In this document: in pieces, positions 18,395-28,406 of the stretch
Position numbering within the stretch: position 1 is the first letter of the stretch
Layout of the letters: each line of letters begins with the position of its first letter
NCBI RefSeq assembly: GCF_003054445.1
Contig: NC_042506.1
Location: 937,501-1,001,500 of the forward strand
Origin: Pichia kudriavzevii
Taxonomy: Eukaryota > Ascomycota > Pichiomycetes > Pichiales > Pichiaceae
Reading direction: 5' to 3'
DNA length: 64,000 nucleotides
Translations under genes and position numbers: made by a program
The notes under the pieces: generated by a model
Told to the model about the DNA's origin: nothing
The model's input: only the letters and a program-made list of their open reading frames with translations
Databases searched by the model: none

Positions 18395-19978
18395 ATGAGA
18401 GAACTCACCAAAATAGTGATTATCTCAGTTGCTGTGTTTCTGTACTTCTGCTGGCCAGCAAAGGTGACTGATTCGACAAATCCATCAATAAATTCAAGTA
18501 AGGGACTTCCACTACAATGCCAAGATTATACCAAATACGCAACAGAGAAGCATGCCCCCCTCTCCAGAGGTCCTTTGGAACTGTCATTTATGAGACCGCC
18601 ATTGGAGTGTCGAACGTTCACCTCGGATGTTATTGAACGTGTTATAGGTGAATTTAAGTCGAAAATGACAGACTTTGATTTGTTCCGCGTGTTGGAAAAC
18701 ACTCTACCAAACACTCTCGATACAACGATCCTATGGTTCAGAGACGACGAGGTAGAACCTCGAACGTTTATAACCACAGGAGATATTCATGCAGAATGGT
18801 TAAGGGATTCGGCGAGACAATTGTCTGTTTATCAAGAATTTATTGGTTCCGATAGTAAATTGAAGCTGTTGATTAAAGGTGCAATTTTGCAACAGGCCGA
18901 ATATATTAAGGCTGCACCATATTGTAACGCCTTTCAACCGCCACCGCAATCCAAGGTTAAGAGAAACCCCTCCTCCATCGATAGTGTCACTCCGATCCCA
19001 CCGTGGGATGTTGTGTTTGAATGCAAGTGGGAACTAGATTCGTTGGCCTCGTTTTTTACCTTGCTTAACGACTACATTGAAAATTCAAAAGAAGACTCGA
19101 TACTGGACCATCTACTAGTCAAAGATGCCATACAGATGATATACACGGTCTTGCGCCGTGAATCAGCATCCACTTTTGATGAGCATGGGAATCAGCGCCC
19201 ACATCCATATACCTTCAAAAGGCATACTGACATTGGATCAGAAACATTGCCGCTATCTGGAGCGGGGAATCCCGTCAATATAAATACCGGTTTAGTCAGA
19301 TCTGCATTTAGAGCTTCTGATGATGCATGCATCTACCAATTACACATCCCATCAAATATGCATCTTGTTACAGAGCTGAAAAGGTTGGTTCCTGTTTTGA
19401 AGAAACACGAAATCTCCGTGATGGGGAAAAGCCTGTCTATCTTGCTAGAATCAATGGCTCAATCTATTGATGACGGTATAATGAAACATGCTGTGTTCCG
19501 TCACCCCGATTTTGGTGACGTTTTTGCTTACGAAGTCGATGGGTTCGGAAGTATCAATATTATGGATGACGCTAATATCCCCTCATTGTTGTCTATTCCC
19601 GATTTAGGGTACACCAGCAGCAGTGACTCTATTTACTTAAATACCAGAAAGATGATTTTATCCAAGGAGGGGAACCCATATTATTTCAGAGGTGCCCACT
19701 TCGAAGGTGTCGGCGGACCACATGTCGGGTTACAATACGCATGGCCCATGAGCTTACTTGTACAGATACGTACTAGTGAAGATGACGAGGAAATTCTACA
19801 CTTATTGGAACTTTTGAAGGAAACCACAAATGGCGCTGGACTGATGCATGAAAGTGTCCACATTAATAGTCCAAATGGAAAGCTGTACACCCGACCATGG
19901 TTTAGCTGGTGCAACTCTGAGTTTGGCAAAACTATATTAGACTTGGCAAAACGTAAACCATGGCTACTTTTCAACTGA
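18395..19978 (+). CDS. GH125 family exo-alpha-1,6-mannosidase-like protein (Mug157 type)
   Basis: Predicted secretory-pathway glycoside hydrolase of family 125, inverting exo-alpha-1,6-mannosidases; fungal members include S. pombe Mug157. The 527-residue product begins with a signal anchor (about residues 6-21, IVIISVAVFLYFCW), so it is probably a type II Golgi or ER membrane protein. Family blocks are visible: TTGDIHAEWLRDSARQL near 127-143, FKRHTDIGSETLP, GNPVNINTGLVRSAFRASDDA near 288-310, GVGGPHVGLQYAWPMSL near 440-456 and the closing PWFSWCNSEFGKTILDL. S. cerevisiae lacks this family, so its presence points away from Saccharomyces sensu stricto. The natural substrate is not deducible. 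Confidence 0.88.
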   Translation: MRELTKIVIISVAVFLYFCWPAKVTDSTNPSINSSKGLPLQCQDYTKYATEKHAPLSRGPLELSFMRPPLECRTFTSDVIERVIGEFKSKMTDFDLFRVLENTLPNTLDTTILWFRDDEVEPRTFITTGDIHAEWLRDSARQLSVYQEFIGSDSKLKLLIKGAILQQAEYIKAAPYCNAFQPPPQSKVKRNPSSIDSVTPIPPWDVVFECKWELDSLASFFTLLNDYIENSKEDSILDHLLVKDAIQMIYTVLRRESASTFDEHGNQRPHPYTFKRHTDIGSETLPLSGAGNPVNINTGLVRSAFRASDDACIYQLHIPSNMHLVTELKRLVPVLKKHEISVMGKSLSILLESMAQSIDDGIMKHAVFRHPDFGDVFAYEVDGFGSINIMDDANIPSLLSIPDLGYTSSSDSIYLNTRKMILSKEGNPYYFRGAHFEGVGGPHVGLQYAWPMSLLVQIRTSEDDEEILHLLELLKETTNGAGLMHESVHINSPNGKLYTRPWFSWCNSEFGKTILDLAKRKPWLLFN

Positions 19979-20359
19979 GAAAAAGATAAAAAAGACAAAC
20001 CCTTTCACTGTTACAAGTGGAATCAAGGTTTTCAACATTGGAGTCCTTGCGGCATTTATTATTGGGTAGTATCTCTGTATTTTTTATAGCAGCTAGCTTA
20101 TCTTCCAAAGCCTTTGGATGCCATTGAGTAATGTCTTTCAGGGTATTAAGCTAGACAATGTACGTAAACCTGACTCACAAGCCTGCTGAGCCGTATTGTG
20201 GCGCATACTCTAACAACGAGAGGGAACAATTTGCGCATGCGCCTTCTACATAGCGGATACATGAATGTTGACTGTGAACTTTGTATTTACCAGAACGTGT
20301 CTTTATATGCGTTACAGTTTCTCTCTTCCACCAGTGCTTGATCCAGAAAACTAAGGACA
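19979..20359. other. GH125-SPC2 intergenic region
   Basis: 381 bp with the 3' end of the GH125 gene and the SPC2 promoter. No open frame of note, no tRNA and no repeat. A GCGCATGCGC palindrome at 20234-20243 (inside TTTGCGCATGCGCCTT) is the only symmetric element I see; its meaning is unknown. Confidence 0.35.
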
Positions 20360-20878
20360 ATGGAATTCAAGAAGGTGCCTCTATACTCGGTACCTGCGCT
20401 TAAGGGTGAATGTGATGTTCATATTGCTGATGTGTTTGGGTCTCTTGGGTATGAAGAATCATTTGGGCTAATGGATACCAAACTGATTATCGGATACACA
20501 TCAGTTGCAATAGCTGGACTGATGTATTATCTAGAAAAGCAATATAAAAATGACTTTACAAACGCAGAGTACGTGTATTATTTGCAAATTTTAGTTGGCT
20601 TCTTTTTTACATTGCAAGGCATCTTGTACCTATTTTCCAAATTCATTGAAAGAGACATCAAGTACAGGGGAACAAAGAAGGGGAAGACCGTTACGGTTAG
20701 TACATCAACAAAATCCAAAACGAATGTGAATTACAAAATGGACATCGAGATTGACCATAAGCACCATGAGTGTGTTTTCCCGCTAAACGAAGTTTTCTTT
20801 GATGATGGCTACTTAAGTATGGATGCATTCAAGGAAAAGATAGTTACATTTGTCGGATCCATCGATAAATCAAAATAG
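20360..20878 (+). CDS. SPC2: Signal peptidase complex subunit Spc2 (SPC25 family)
   Basis: Non-catalytic ER membrane subunit of the signal peptidase complex; it links the complex to the Sec61 channel. The 172-residue product (S. cerevisiae 178) has a short cytosolic N-terminus, two closely spaced transmembrane helices (about 41-57 and 73-94) and a charged cytosolic C-terminal domain with the KMDIEIDHKHHE segment. Its stop is only 8 bp from the end of convergent TDA5-like gene. In S. cerevisiae SPC2 (YML055W) adjoins IMD4 (YML056C); here IMP dehydrogenase lies 7.5 kb away with four genes between, agreeing with a rearranged ancestral block. Confidence 0.88.
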   Translation: MEFKKVPLYSVPALKGECDVHIADVFGSLGYEESFGLMDTKLIIGYTSVAIAGLMYYLEKQYKNDFTNAEYVYYLQILVGFFFTLQGILYLFSKFIERDIKYRGTKKGKTVTVSTSTKSKTNVNYKMDIEIDHKHHECVFPLNEVFFDDGYLSMDAFKEKIVTFVGSIDKSK

Positions 20879-20886
20879 AAAAATTT

Positions 20887-21840
20887 TTATACATTGTCCA
20901 TACCACTAAACCACCTACAAAATTTTTGTAACCCCCAAGGAAGGACTCTATATACGGGTAAAAAGCGTCCATATGTTGGATATGAGAATGTACCATTTAA
21001 ATTATCGTTTATAATTGAACAGATACGCTCTGATAATAAAGATGCGTCGATAACTGGTGCTAAGAATTCGTTTACTTGCACGTCTGCAAACATTTGCGTG
21101 TTCATCTGACCAGGTAAAATAACAGACACTGTCGTTGAGCTTGGCAATTCTTCACGTAGTGAATCTCCTATTGAAAGTATTGCACTTTTCGTAGCGGCAT
21201 ATACTCCGAGTTTCGTTGGTCCCACGAAACCAAGGAGGGAACCGATGAAAACCAAGTGTTTCTTTGTGTTCTCTACCCGTACATATTGCTGTATTAATAG
21301 TAGATGATTTAGCCAGTTGACATTTATAATGGATTTTATTTTACTAACCGGCAGCTTCGAAATGGTATTCGTTTGTCTAATACCGGCATTGCATATCAGC
21401 ACATCAATTGAATTTAAATCCAACATACTTACTAGTTCTTCAATTTCTTGATTGAAATCAAATTTTATGAACTCAACTTTAGACATACTGGAAAACTGTG
21501 CATGTGGATGTAGATCAATGACTTGAATTTTCGAGATACTCCTATCATTTTGTAAAGTTTGCACAATACGGAAACCTAGACCATTGGACCCCCCCGTGAT
21601 CAGGACAACCTTTGACTCCTTATCTGACTTATATGCGGTTTTGTAGCACAAATTAAGGGTGCGTAGTACCCATAGTGAATCGAGAATTAATGCACTTTGG
21701 ACTGACACTATACCAAGGTATACTTCCAACCATACAAATACTGGGCTAAAAATAGTAAGCAAGCTAATGTAAATAAAAGTGTCGATATTGAAACCAAGTT
21801 GAACAACAGGAGGTGAAGGAATGAAATATTTTGGTGACAT
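20887..21840 (-). CDS. TDA5: Membrane-associated short-chain dehydrogenase/reductase, TDA5-like
   Basis: Classical SDR of 317 residues with an extra hydrophobic N-terminus (about residues 20-60) that should anchor it to a membrane. The Rossmann fold shows the cofactor motif TGGSNGLG at 82-89, the NAG motif at 151-153, catalytic Asn174, Ser201 and the pair Tyr214 and Lys218 in YAATK. All catalytic residues are present. S. cerevisiae Tda5 (YLR426W, 326 residues) is the best fit by length and topology, and its neighbour there is TUS1 (YLR425W), a likely homologue of which lies 3 kb away here. The substrate is unknown. YDL114W-type reductases are an alternative. Confidence 0.65.
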   Translation of the reverse strand: MSPKYFIPSPPVVQLGFNIDTFIYISLLTIFSPVFVWLEVYLGIVSVQSALILDSLWVLRTLNLCYKTAYKSDKESKVVLITGGSNGLGFRIVQTLQNDRSISKIQVIDLHPHAQFSSMSKVEFIKFDFNQEIEELVSMLDLNSIDVLICNAGIRQTNTISKLPVSKIKSIINVNWLNHLLLIQQYVRVENTKKHLVFIGSLLGFVGPTKLGVYAATKSAILSIGDSLREELPSSTTVSVILPGQMNTQMFADVQVNEFLAPVIDASLLSERICSIINDNLNGTFSYPTYGRFLPVYRVLPWGLQKFCRWFSGMDNV

Positions 21841-22102
21841 TGTTCTAACCGGATAAGCTGTTATGATTATTCCACCTTGTGTTGAAATATTTTAACATGA
21901 AAAACTACCAATCTCAACATAGGAAGGAAAAAAAATACGGGGCAGAGAATATAAACCTCTATGCACGCATGTTTGAACTGTCCTCAAATTATTTGGGTTA
22001 TATATTAAACGAAATTATGCAAATACAAACATTTTACGATGACCAGGATGTTTTATACAAAATCCATTGAACGTAAAGGTTGTAACACAAAACAAGAAAA
22101 GA

Positions 22103-23823
22103 CTACGACTCTTTATTGACACTCTTGTTAATTGCAACACCATCGAGCTTGGAATTGTGGACGGTGCTTGGCACAAACTTGCGTAGCATACGAATTTCAT
22201 CAGCAGCGTAACCAGGAATACGAATGTTCCAGTTCTTCTCCAAATGCAGTTGCACGTCACGCACATCGAGATTGTCTGCATTACGGTGCCTTGCCAGTCT
22301 ACTCGCAAACGAAGTCACCGACGAGACAAACTCGTCTGCCAAATCAAGCAGTAGTTCTTCAACATCACCATCGATGTTAATCTCAGTCTCTCCTTCCTCA
22401 CTGGCGACCGAATTGACAAGCTCCTTGAGCTTACGCTTGTTTAAAACACGTTCTCCCTCAATCTCAAAAGGTCTTGGCTTGACCATTGCCGGGTTGGCCA
22501 GAGCTGGTGCGTTCAAGGCATTACCACCAAGAATAGTTGGTCTGTTGTTCATCTTCACAGCTGCAGGGTTGGACGACTTCACATCCAATGCATCCGGAAT
22601 GTTGAGGTTTTGAAACTTGGCCCGATCCTTTTCACTATTGCCACCTCCTACAGTCGTGTCATTCTTTTGTTTCTTCGTGCTTTGTTCGTTTGCATTGGCA
22701 TCGGGATTTGATCTTTTGCTGGTATTTGTGCTACCATCACCTTGATCTGCATTCTTTCCTTGTTTCCGTGTAGCACTTTTCTTTTGAGCACGAGGTGGTT
22801 TCCCCTGCGGAGTTGCACCAGCGGTAGCACCACTTACAGGCGGTGATCCCTGCGTGGATGCTGCTCGGCCGGCTGTAGATGGAGTCGGAGTAGCTGTTCC
22901 AGAAGCTGGCGTGCTATTTGAACGGTCCAACTGCGTGAGCTGCTCGGCCTGTTGCTGGGCAAGTCTAAGTTGATGCGTAATTTGCTGCGTGCAATTTGTA
23001 CAGTTCTCAAGTCTTGTACGCACTTCGTGTTCCTTTTCACGTAGATGCTTACGAGTTGCTTCGTCAATTGACGGCTCTGCTGCTCTTTTCTCAATAAGAA
23101 GGAGGTTCTTTTTGAACTGTTCAGACATGCTGAGAATTTGCTGGTACTTCTTTAACAACTGCCTTTTTTTAAGCTGCAGTTGCTGAGCAGGAGTAAGCTG
23201 TTGGATCATCGAGGCGTCTATTCTTTGCGAGTCATTATTACTGTTTGTACTGGTAGCACTGGCAGTGTTGTTTCCTAACGAACTTATCTGTTGCGAGAGC
23301 GATTGAGATCTTGCTTCTGCAATGTTGTCCATTGAGGGCGATGCTGAAGGAACGTTGAGCATTCCAGGAGTCCCTGGATTGCCTGCAGAGTTAACAGGGG
23401 CTATATTGGATTGTACTGGAGGGATCTGTTGGGATAACTGCTGCTGCTGTTGTTGTTGTTGCTGTTGTGAAATTTGTCCTGTTTGTTGACGGATTGTAGG
23501 TCCATTTTCTCGATTCTGTGCCACCTGTCCTCCTTGTTGTTGTGCTGCTTGTTGTTGCAATAGTTTTTGTCTTTTCGAATATGAAACCAAGATTGTCCTG
23601 ATTCTATCAGCTTTAGCCATATGGGCATCACCCTCCGGTGTACCAAGGCCGGCATTCTCTGCAGCCTCTTTCTCAACACTATATTGACGGAATAGTTGAC
23701 GTGCTTGCTGATGAATGGCCTGGGCACTGAGCCTATTCTGCTGTGCCTGTTGTTGCATTGGTCCTTGCTGAGGTACTGATGCCCCACTATTTGATGTCAT
23801 TCCCACTGTAGGCTCAGGAATTG

Positions 23824-23888
<65 letters not shown>

Positions 23889-23941
23889 ATCTGCTGCATC
23901 TGCTGCATCTGCTGCTGCTTCTCATCATTCATGTTTTGCAT
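22103..23941 (-). CDS. TAF12: TFIID/SAGA subunit Taf12
   Basis: Histone-fold subunit shared by TFIID and SAGA, pairing with Taf4 or Ada1. The 612-residue protein (S. cerevisiae 539) has a Gln-rich N-terminal half including a run of 21 glutamines coded by strictly alternating CAG and CAA at 23825-23887, further Q runs, a Pro/Ser/Thr-rich middle, a basic stretch, and the C-terminal histone fold at about 501-573 (NKRKLKELVNSV, then DGDVEELLLDLADEFVSSV and LDVRDVQLHLEKNWNIRIPG), which is the H2B-like TAF12 signature. The tail to residue 612 is polar. The start at 23941 is the first ATG. Confidence 0.93.
23825..23887 (-). repeat. Hexanucleotide (CAACAG)n tract encoding 21 Gln in TAF12
   Basis: A pure alternation of CTG and TTG on the + strand (CAG and CAA on the coding strand), 63 bp, encoding uninterrupted glutamine. 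It is followed toward the N-terminus by three Met-Gln-Gln type units. Alternating synonymous codons usually make such tracts less prone to slippage than a pure triplet. Confidence 0.85.
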
Positions 23942-24129
23942 ATTGATTTATCCCTATAAGCTACCAGTGCCCTTTTCGTATTACGTTTAAACTGACAATA
24001 GGAAGTTGGATGTCTTTCACAAAACATTACCTGAGTTGGTGTCTTTTCTATTTTCCGCAAACGCAAAAATTGTACAACGAAAGCGAGAAATCCACGAAAA
24101 TTAGAAAAAAAAAATCGAAATCGGAAACA

Positions 24130-24897
24130 ATGGCAACTTGTTTGGTCAATCGTTTAAAGATATCTACCTTAGTTCAACTTGGAGAAGATAAGACAATGCT
24201 TGATTTAGAATCCAAGCCAGTTTTGTCCTCGTTGAAGGAAGAAAATAAAAATTTAATCGCAAGTGTTGATGATTACGTTCTTGATTACAATCTTTTTGTC
24301 CTAAATTCTGTAAGAGAAGTCTTGGAGAGCAACGATAACCAATTGGTTTCATTTATTCAAGCATTAATTGCTTCGCTACCGGATGAGTATAGTAACTTAA
24401 TCTACAATCCAATCGACGACAATGGGAAAATAAACTTATCCACTACATCGAAGTTACAAGAAAGATTATTAAACCTACTAATTCAAGAAAGGCATAGGCG
24501 TGACATAATTGCATTGAATAAACAATTTGAAGAAAAAATTAAATATTTGGAACTTGAGAACCCATTCAAGTACGAAATAAAGTCGCCTTATTACAAGGCA
24601 TTTCTTGGAGCAAAGGATGAGCAAGCTGATCAATTCCACAAGTTAGCTTTGCTACAATCTTTAGAATACGATTTTGAACACAATCTAGATGAGGAATCAG
24701 ATTACAAAACTGATGATGATTTGTTAGAGCATTTTCTTGACGATGCAATTGTAAATTTCAAGCTAGACGGCAATGTGAAGGAGGAAGATGTGATGAATAG
24801 TGAGATTGTCAAAATTATGCTACCGCTTGCTGCCCAGGTCATTATGGGAGACGACGAAGAAGTTGAAGACGAAAGCGAGCTAAAAGAATCTAGTTAA
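24130..24897 (+). CDS. Unrecognised acidic helical protein
   Basis: 255 residues, not recognised. It is mainly helical, with an N-terminal block (MATCLVNRLKISTLVQ), a probable coiled-coil at about 115-145 (LIQERHRRDIIALNKQFEEK), a YKAFLGAKDEQADQFHKLALLQ segment, and a strongly acidic C-terminal third ending in a Glu/Asp-rich tail. No transmembrane segment or signal. The frame is open upstream to an ATG at 24010, but those 40 residues are A-rich leader-like sequence, and the ATG at 24130 sits in a better context (AAACAATGG), so 24130 is preferred. It lies 35 bp from the convergent TUS1-like gene. The acidic, helical nature would suit a small complex subunit, but this is a guess. Confidence 0.6.
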   Translation: MATCLVNRLKISTLVQLGEDKTMLDLESKPVLSSLKEENKNLIASVDDYVLDYNLFVLNSVREVLESNDNQLVSFIQALIASLPDEYSNLIYNPIDDNGKINLSTTSKLQERLLNLLIQERHRRDIIALNKQFEEKIKYLELENPFKYEIKSPYYKAFLGAKDEQADQFHKLALLQSLEYDFEHNLDEESDYKTDDDLLEHFLDDAIVNFKLDGNVKEEDVMNSEIVKIMLPLAAQVIMGDDEEVEDESELKESS

Positions 24898-24931
24898 ATT
24901 TATTTATGTCTTTATTTGTGTAAGTACAATG

Positions 24932-27862
24932 TCACTTATTTAATACTTTTCGAATTTTGAAAATAACCTGTCTTTGATATTCCTCACCATTGGCGGATGC
25001 TACGTTAAATCTAAAGATAGGCTTACCTGGCATTTCATTCAGGAGTTTGATGTTGGGTCCAACCAAACAACCAATCAATTTACTTTTCATATTCTTGTCA
25101 TCGTACAAACTTCTAACTTCAATACACTGCTCATTAACAGTGATTAAAACTTTTTCTTGGCAATCAAAAGACGCTGATTCACATCTCATTCCAAACCAAA
25201 TGATTTCATCATTAGATTGTACGTATTTCCCCTTGACGTTCTTCATCCTAGTACAGAATTTGCTAAAAACCACAAGTATTTCCGATATGCCTTCCATTTC
25301 ATTAGGAAATGGAAAGATTGCAATGGGTACCTCATGTTTTGTGATGTCTTTAATATCGAATCTGTTCAAACCGATGGATCTGATGTCTGATAGTTTGGAA
25401 AGGTTCCATATTGCATAATTGTCGATAGTATGCGATAACGCAAAGTTATTTGCATAGACGGTCTGAAGTCGACCGACATTATAATGAGTTTTGAAGCCTT
25501 GCCAATTAAATTTCCAGTCGTTTTCACGTCTCAGTTCTGTGAACGAGACATTATTTTTATTCCAAACAAAAAGATATGGGCACCCTGATATTTGCACGGA
25601 ACTTTGATAACCAATAGTGAAATCAGTCACATGTCTCTTGTTCTCTTCGAAGATGTTGATATCCCATGTTTTTGATTTCTGATATGCTTCATATAATTTT
25701 GAAATGGACAGATGGTATAGGGATTCATTTCCAATACAGAATATAACCTCATTGTTCAGCACGACCAATTTTTTAATATTGGTAATCTTGTGAACTTTCT
25801 TGAAACTCTTTGACTTATTGAGTTTGCCCATGTATATTCCATCTTTGGTTCCAAGCACAACAAATTTTTCATAGGGTTGGCAACTCTTAGAGGTAAAATA
25901 ATCACAACTCAATACATCCGTAAAAGCTACCAAACAATCCTCGTCAATATCCAAATCCTGCCCAAATTCAACCATGTTTTCTAGTATATTACACTTAGAT
26001 GGTACTTCCAAGACATACGGATAGTAATTCTTTGGTTTACTCAAAAAGTTGTAAGAATTGAACACTTTAAATTGTACGTGAGAGTTAATCGAACCTTCCC
26101 AAAATTCATTCTGCAAAACAATTATGTCTTTCAAGAATCTATCAAGTATAGCTATTGTTACGTCGTTGATTCGTCTAAATTGGTGTGTGGACTTATTGCC
26201 TATATCTTTAATCATTATTATCTTGTATTCATTTTCAATGAATGTATCAAATTGCAAATATTGAATTGGTATTGGCTGCTTAAAATAAGTGTATTCGTCT
26301 TTACTAGATGTATTTAGAATACCGGACTTTACAGAAAATATGGCCAAATAGTTGTCAAAAGCCACCAGCGAAGCATTATGCCAAGTGAGGTTCGATTTCA
26401 CTTCAAGTTGAAGGGGCTCACCGAATTTTCTATGGTGATCAAACAAACCAATCATCTGAAAATGGGAATAATCGACCTGGTTCATAAAAGTCAATTTCTC
26501 ATTGAAGTTGATTTTTTTCTGAAAATCAGATGTTGAGTCACTAATACTATTAATTTTTTTCAGTGTATCTTTCAATTTGAAAGTTAGATCAAAGTTATTT
26601 ATGTTTTTTGATTCTTTGTATACCGATTTCAACCTATCAAATAACATCTCTATGGATGTAAATAACTTGATAAAGTACGAGCTAAACAAATCTAAAGGAG
26701 AAACAGCTGACCTGTTGGTAACACTCTGTATATCTTGCTTTGATATCCCCAATATTAGGTTTCTAACATCCTCATTTGTAGCTAATTTGGATAAAAACAC
26801 AACAGATTTAGAAATGTATAGGTACTGATCATTCAACTGATTGAACCAATTTGCTAAGTGTTTAAGTACTCTATGATCATCAACAAAAAAGGTGTTATCA
26901 AATAATGGTTTTAACTTCTTTTTAAGCAATGTCTCCAAAAAATAATAAAATTCAGTTAAGACTCCAAATGTTTTCTCGTACTCTTCGATTGATATTACAC
27001 CATCATCTTTCAAGTTCCGCCCATATATAAAGATGAGCCTATGTAAATTGAATTTTATCTTCTTCAGGTTCATCAAAATTTCAAACAACAGCGACTGAGT
27101 CTCAAATTGGGATTTACTCCACTGTTTGTAGCATTTCCCCTCATCCATAGACAATTCCCAAAATTCTCCATAACTTTGGTTGACAAAGACGTCCATATCA
27201 TGTACATATCCACTGGTTCTTGCATCACAGATGATTTGCATGTCTAGCGGCATTTCATCAAAATCCATGGAAAAGATGGTACTGGATCGTTTGTTCAAAG
27301 AAGTTGGAGAGTCTGCAGAATAAGACTTCTTCTTCTTAATCTGTGGATCCGAGCTTGATGGTGATATCATGGGCATTTTGAAGAAGGACGCTGTGGTGGA
27401 CTGTGGTGTAGTTGGAGAATCCAGAATTGACATTTCTTCCATTCCTCTGGTGATTGCACGTTCAGTAGGCGAGGGAATTGGCGGTAAAGACCTATAGATG
27501 GAAGTGGGAGACTCTATTAAATAATCCCTATTTTCAACATTGTTCAACCTTGCCTTTGTGAATCTTTTAGGGGGCGATTCCTTTATGTTGTGCATCTTCG
27601 GAGATGTAGAGGAAGAGTTGGAGAAAAACCTAGAACTACGCCTGGAATTGGGACTAGTTGATGCAGAAGATGTTCTTATTGGATTGAACAAAGAAGGTAT
27701 ATCGTCTAACTGTCCTTTATTAATAAAGAAATTACTCAATGGTGGTGTAGCTCTGCTATTATCATCAATCTCAAGTGTGTTATCTTCGGCCCCATAGAGA
27801 GATTTGAAATAATCCGACTGTTTGTTTCTCTTCGGGTCCAAAGTAGGTACACCCCAATCCAT
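24932..27862 (-). CDS. TUS1: Rho1 guanine nucleotide exchange factor with CNH domain, TUS1-like
   Basis: Predicted GEF for Rho1 in cell-wall integrity signalling. The 976-residue protein has a Ser/Thr/Pro-rich N-terminus (about 1-190) with many SP/TP sites, a divergent DH domain (about 220-420, FWELSMDEGKCYKQWSKSQFETQSLLFEIL onward in shape), a PH-like stretch and a C-terminal citron homology domain (about 630-970; GTKDGIYMGKLNKSK and later WNLSKL). This order (DH-PH-CNH) is that of Tus1, Rom1 and Rom2. TUS1 is chosen because TDA5 neighbours it in S. cerevisiae (YLR425W, YLR426W). It is clearly shorter than S. cerevisiae Tus1 (1307 residues), and the DH domain is weakly conserved. Confidence 0.65.
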   Translation of the reverse strand: MDWGVPTLDPKRNKQSDYFKSLYGAEDNTLEIDDNSRATPPLSNFFINKGQLDDIPSLFNPIRTSSASTSPNSRRSSRFFSNSSSTSPKMHNIKESPPKRFTKARLNNVENRDYLIESPTSIYRSLPPIPSPTERAITRGMEEMSILDSPTTPQSTTASFFKMPMISPSSSDPQIKKKKSYSADSPTSLNKRSSTIFSMDFDEMPLDMQIICDARTSGYVHDMDVFVNQSYGEFWELSMDEGKCYKQWSKSQFETQSLLFEILMNLKKIKFNLHRLIFIYGRNLKDDGVISIEEYEKTFGVLTEFYYFLETLLKKKLKPLFDNTFFVDDHRVLKHLANWFNQLNDQYLYISKSVVFLSKLATNEDVRNLILGISKQDIQSVTNRSAVSPLDLFSSYFIKLFTSIEMLFDRLKSVYKESKNINNFDLTFKLKDTLKKINSISDSTSDFQKKINFNEKLTFMNQVDYSHFQMIGLFDHHRKFGEPLQLEVKSNLTWHNASLVAFDNYLAIFSVKSGILNTSSKDEYTYFKQPIPIQYLQFDTFIENEYKIIMIKDIGNKSTHQFRRINDVTIAILDRFLKDIIVLQNEFWEGSINSHVQFKVFNSYNFLSKPKNYYPYVLEVPSKCNILENMVEFGQDLDIDEDCLVAFTDVLSCDYFTSKSCQPYEKFVVLGTKDGIYMGKLNKSKSFKKVHKITNIKKLVVLNNEVIFCIGNESLYHLSISKLYEAYQKSKTWDINIFEENKRHVTDFTIGYQSSVQISGCPYLFVWNKNNVSFTELRRENDWKFNWQGFKTHYNVGRLQTVYANNFALSHTIDNYAIWNLSKLSDIRSIGLNRFDIKDITKHEVPIAIFPFPNEMEGISEILVVFSKFCTRMKNVKGKYVQSNDEIIWFGMRCESASFDCQEKVLITVNEQCIEVRSLYDDKNMKSKLIGCLVGPNIKLLNEMPGKPIFRFNVASANGEEYQRQVIFKIRKVLNK

Positions 27863-28406
27863 TGCTGGTTCTGGCTCTATATTCCAAGGCCAAAGTTCTC
27901 GCTGACAAAAACAATCCTAAGGTGTACTACTTGGTATGTAGAACATATGTAAACCTACTTGTAAAGACACGATTGTTTCAGCCCCAAGTGGAGCGCCATA
28001 GATTCCCTTTTTCTAATTACGGTAGCTTATTTTCCATAGTAGCACAAAATAATTTAAAAAAATAACCATCATAAGAGCGCCATATTAGAGGATGAGCCAC
28101 CACGGCAATCAGAGTCACCAAAAACAAAAAAAAAAAATTTAAATAAAATAAGTTTTTTATTATCGTTTTCATTAATTTTTCCTGTGAGGCTGGGAAAAAT
28201 TTTTTTTTTTCTTTTCATAATTTGAAATTTTTTCGTTGGATATAAAAGGTAGAGACAACCCCGTCAAGGAAAGTTGGATTGCAGCATTTTTTCTCTTCTT
28301 CATTTCCTGGCAGTCTCTGTTCGTTTCGTTTTTTGGGACCTTTTCGTTTCTCCTCTATCTTCTAAACTTAACTCCAAAGCCTTTAAGAAAAAGCGATTCC
28401 ACTATA
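27863..28406. promoter_or_regulatory. Divergent TUS1-like / IMP dehydrogenase promoter
   Basis: 544 bp. The half next to the dehydrogenase is extremely AT-rich (A and T tracts at 28120-28235) and ends in a TATA box, listed separately, followed by a CT-rich stretch before the start codon, typical of highly expressed yeast genes. No RNA gene seen. Confidence 0.45.
28241..28248 (+). promoter_or_regulatory. TATA box of the IMP dehydrogenase gene
   Basis: TATAAAAG, 166 bp upstream of the start codon, after a long T tract, with pyrimidine-rich leader sequence following. A canonical TATA fits a strongly expressed gene with highly biased codons. Confidence 0.6.

Noticed and set aside
24010-24129. 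Forty-residue N-terminal extension of the acidic orphan
   Set aside because: A-rich, leader-like sequence with poor start context; the ATG at 24130 is better.
27862-28065. 67-codon frame overlapping the TUS1-like start
   Set aside because: Overlaps the 5' end of the TUS1-like gene in antisense and has no family features.
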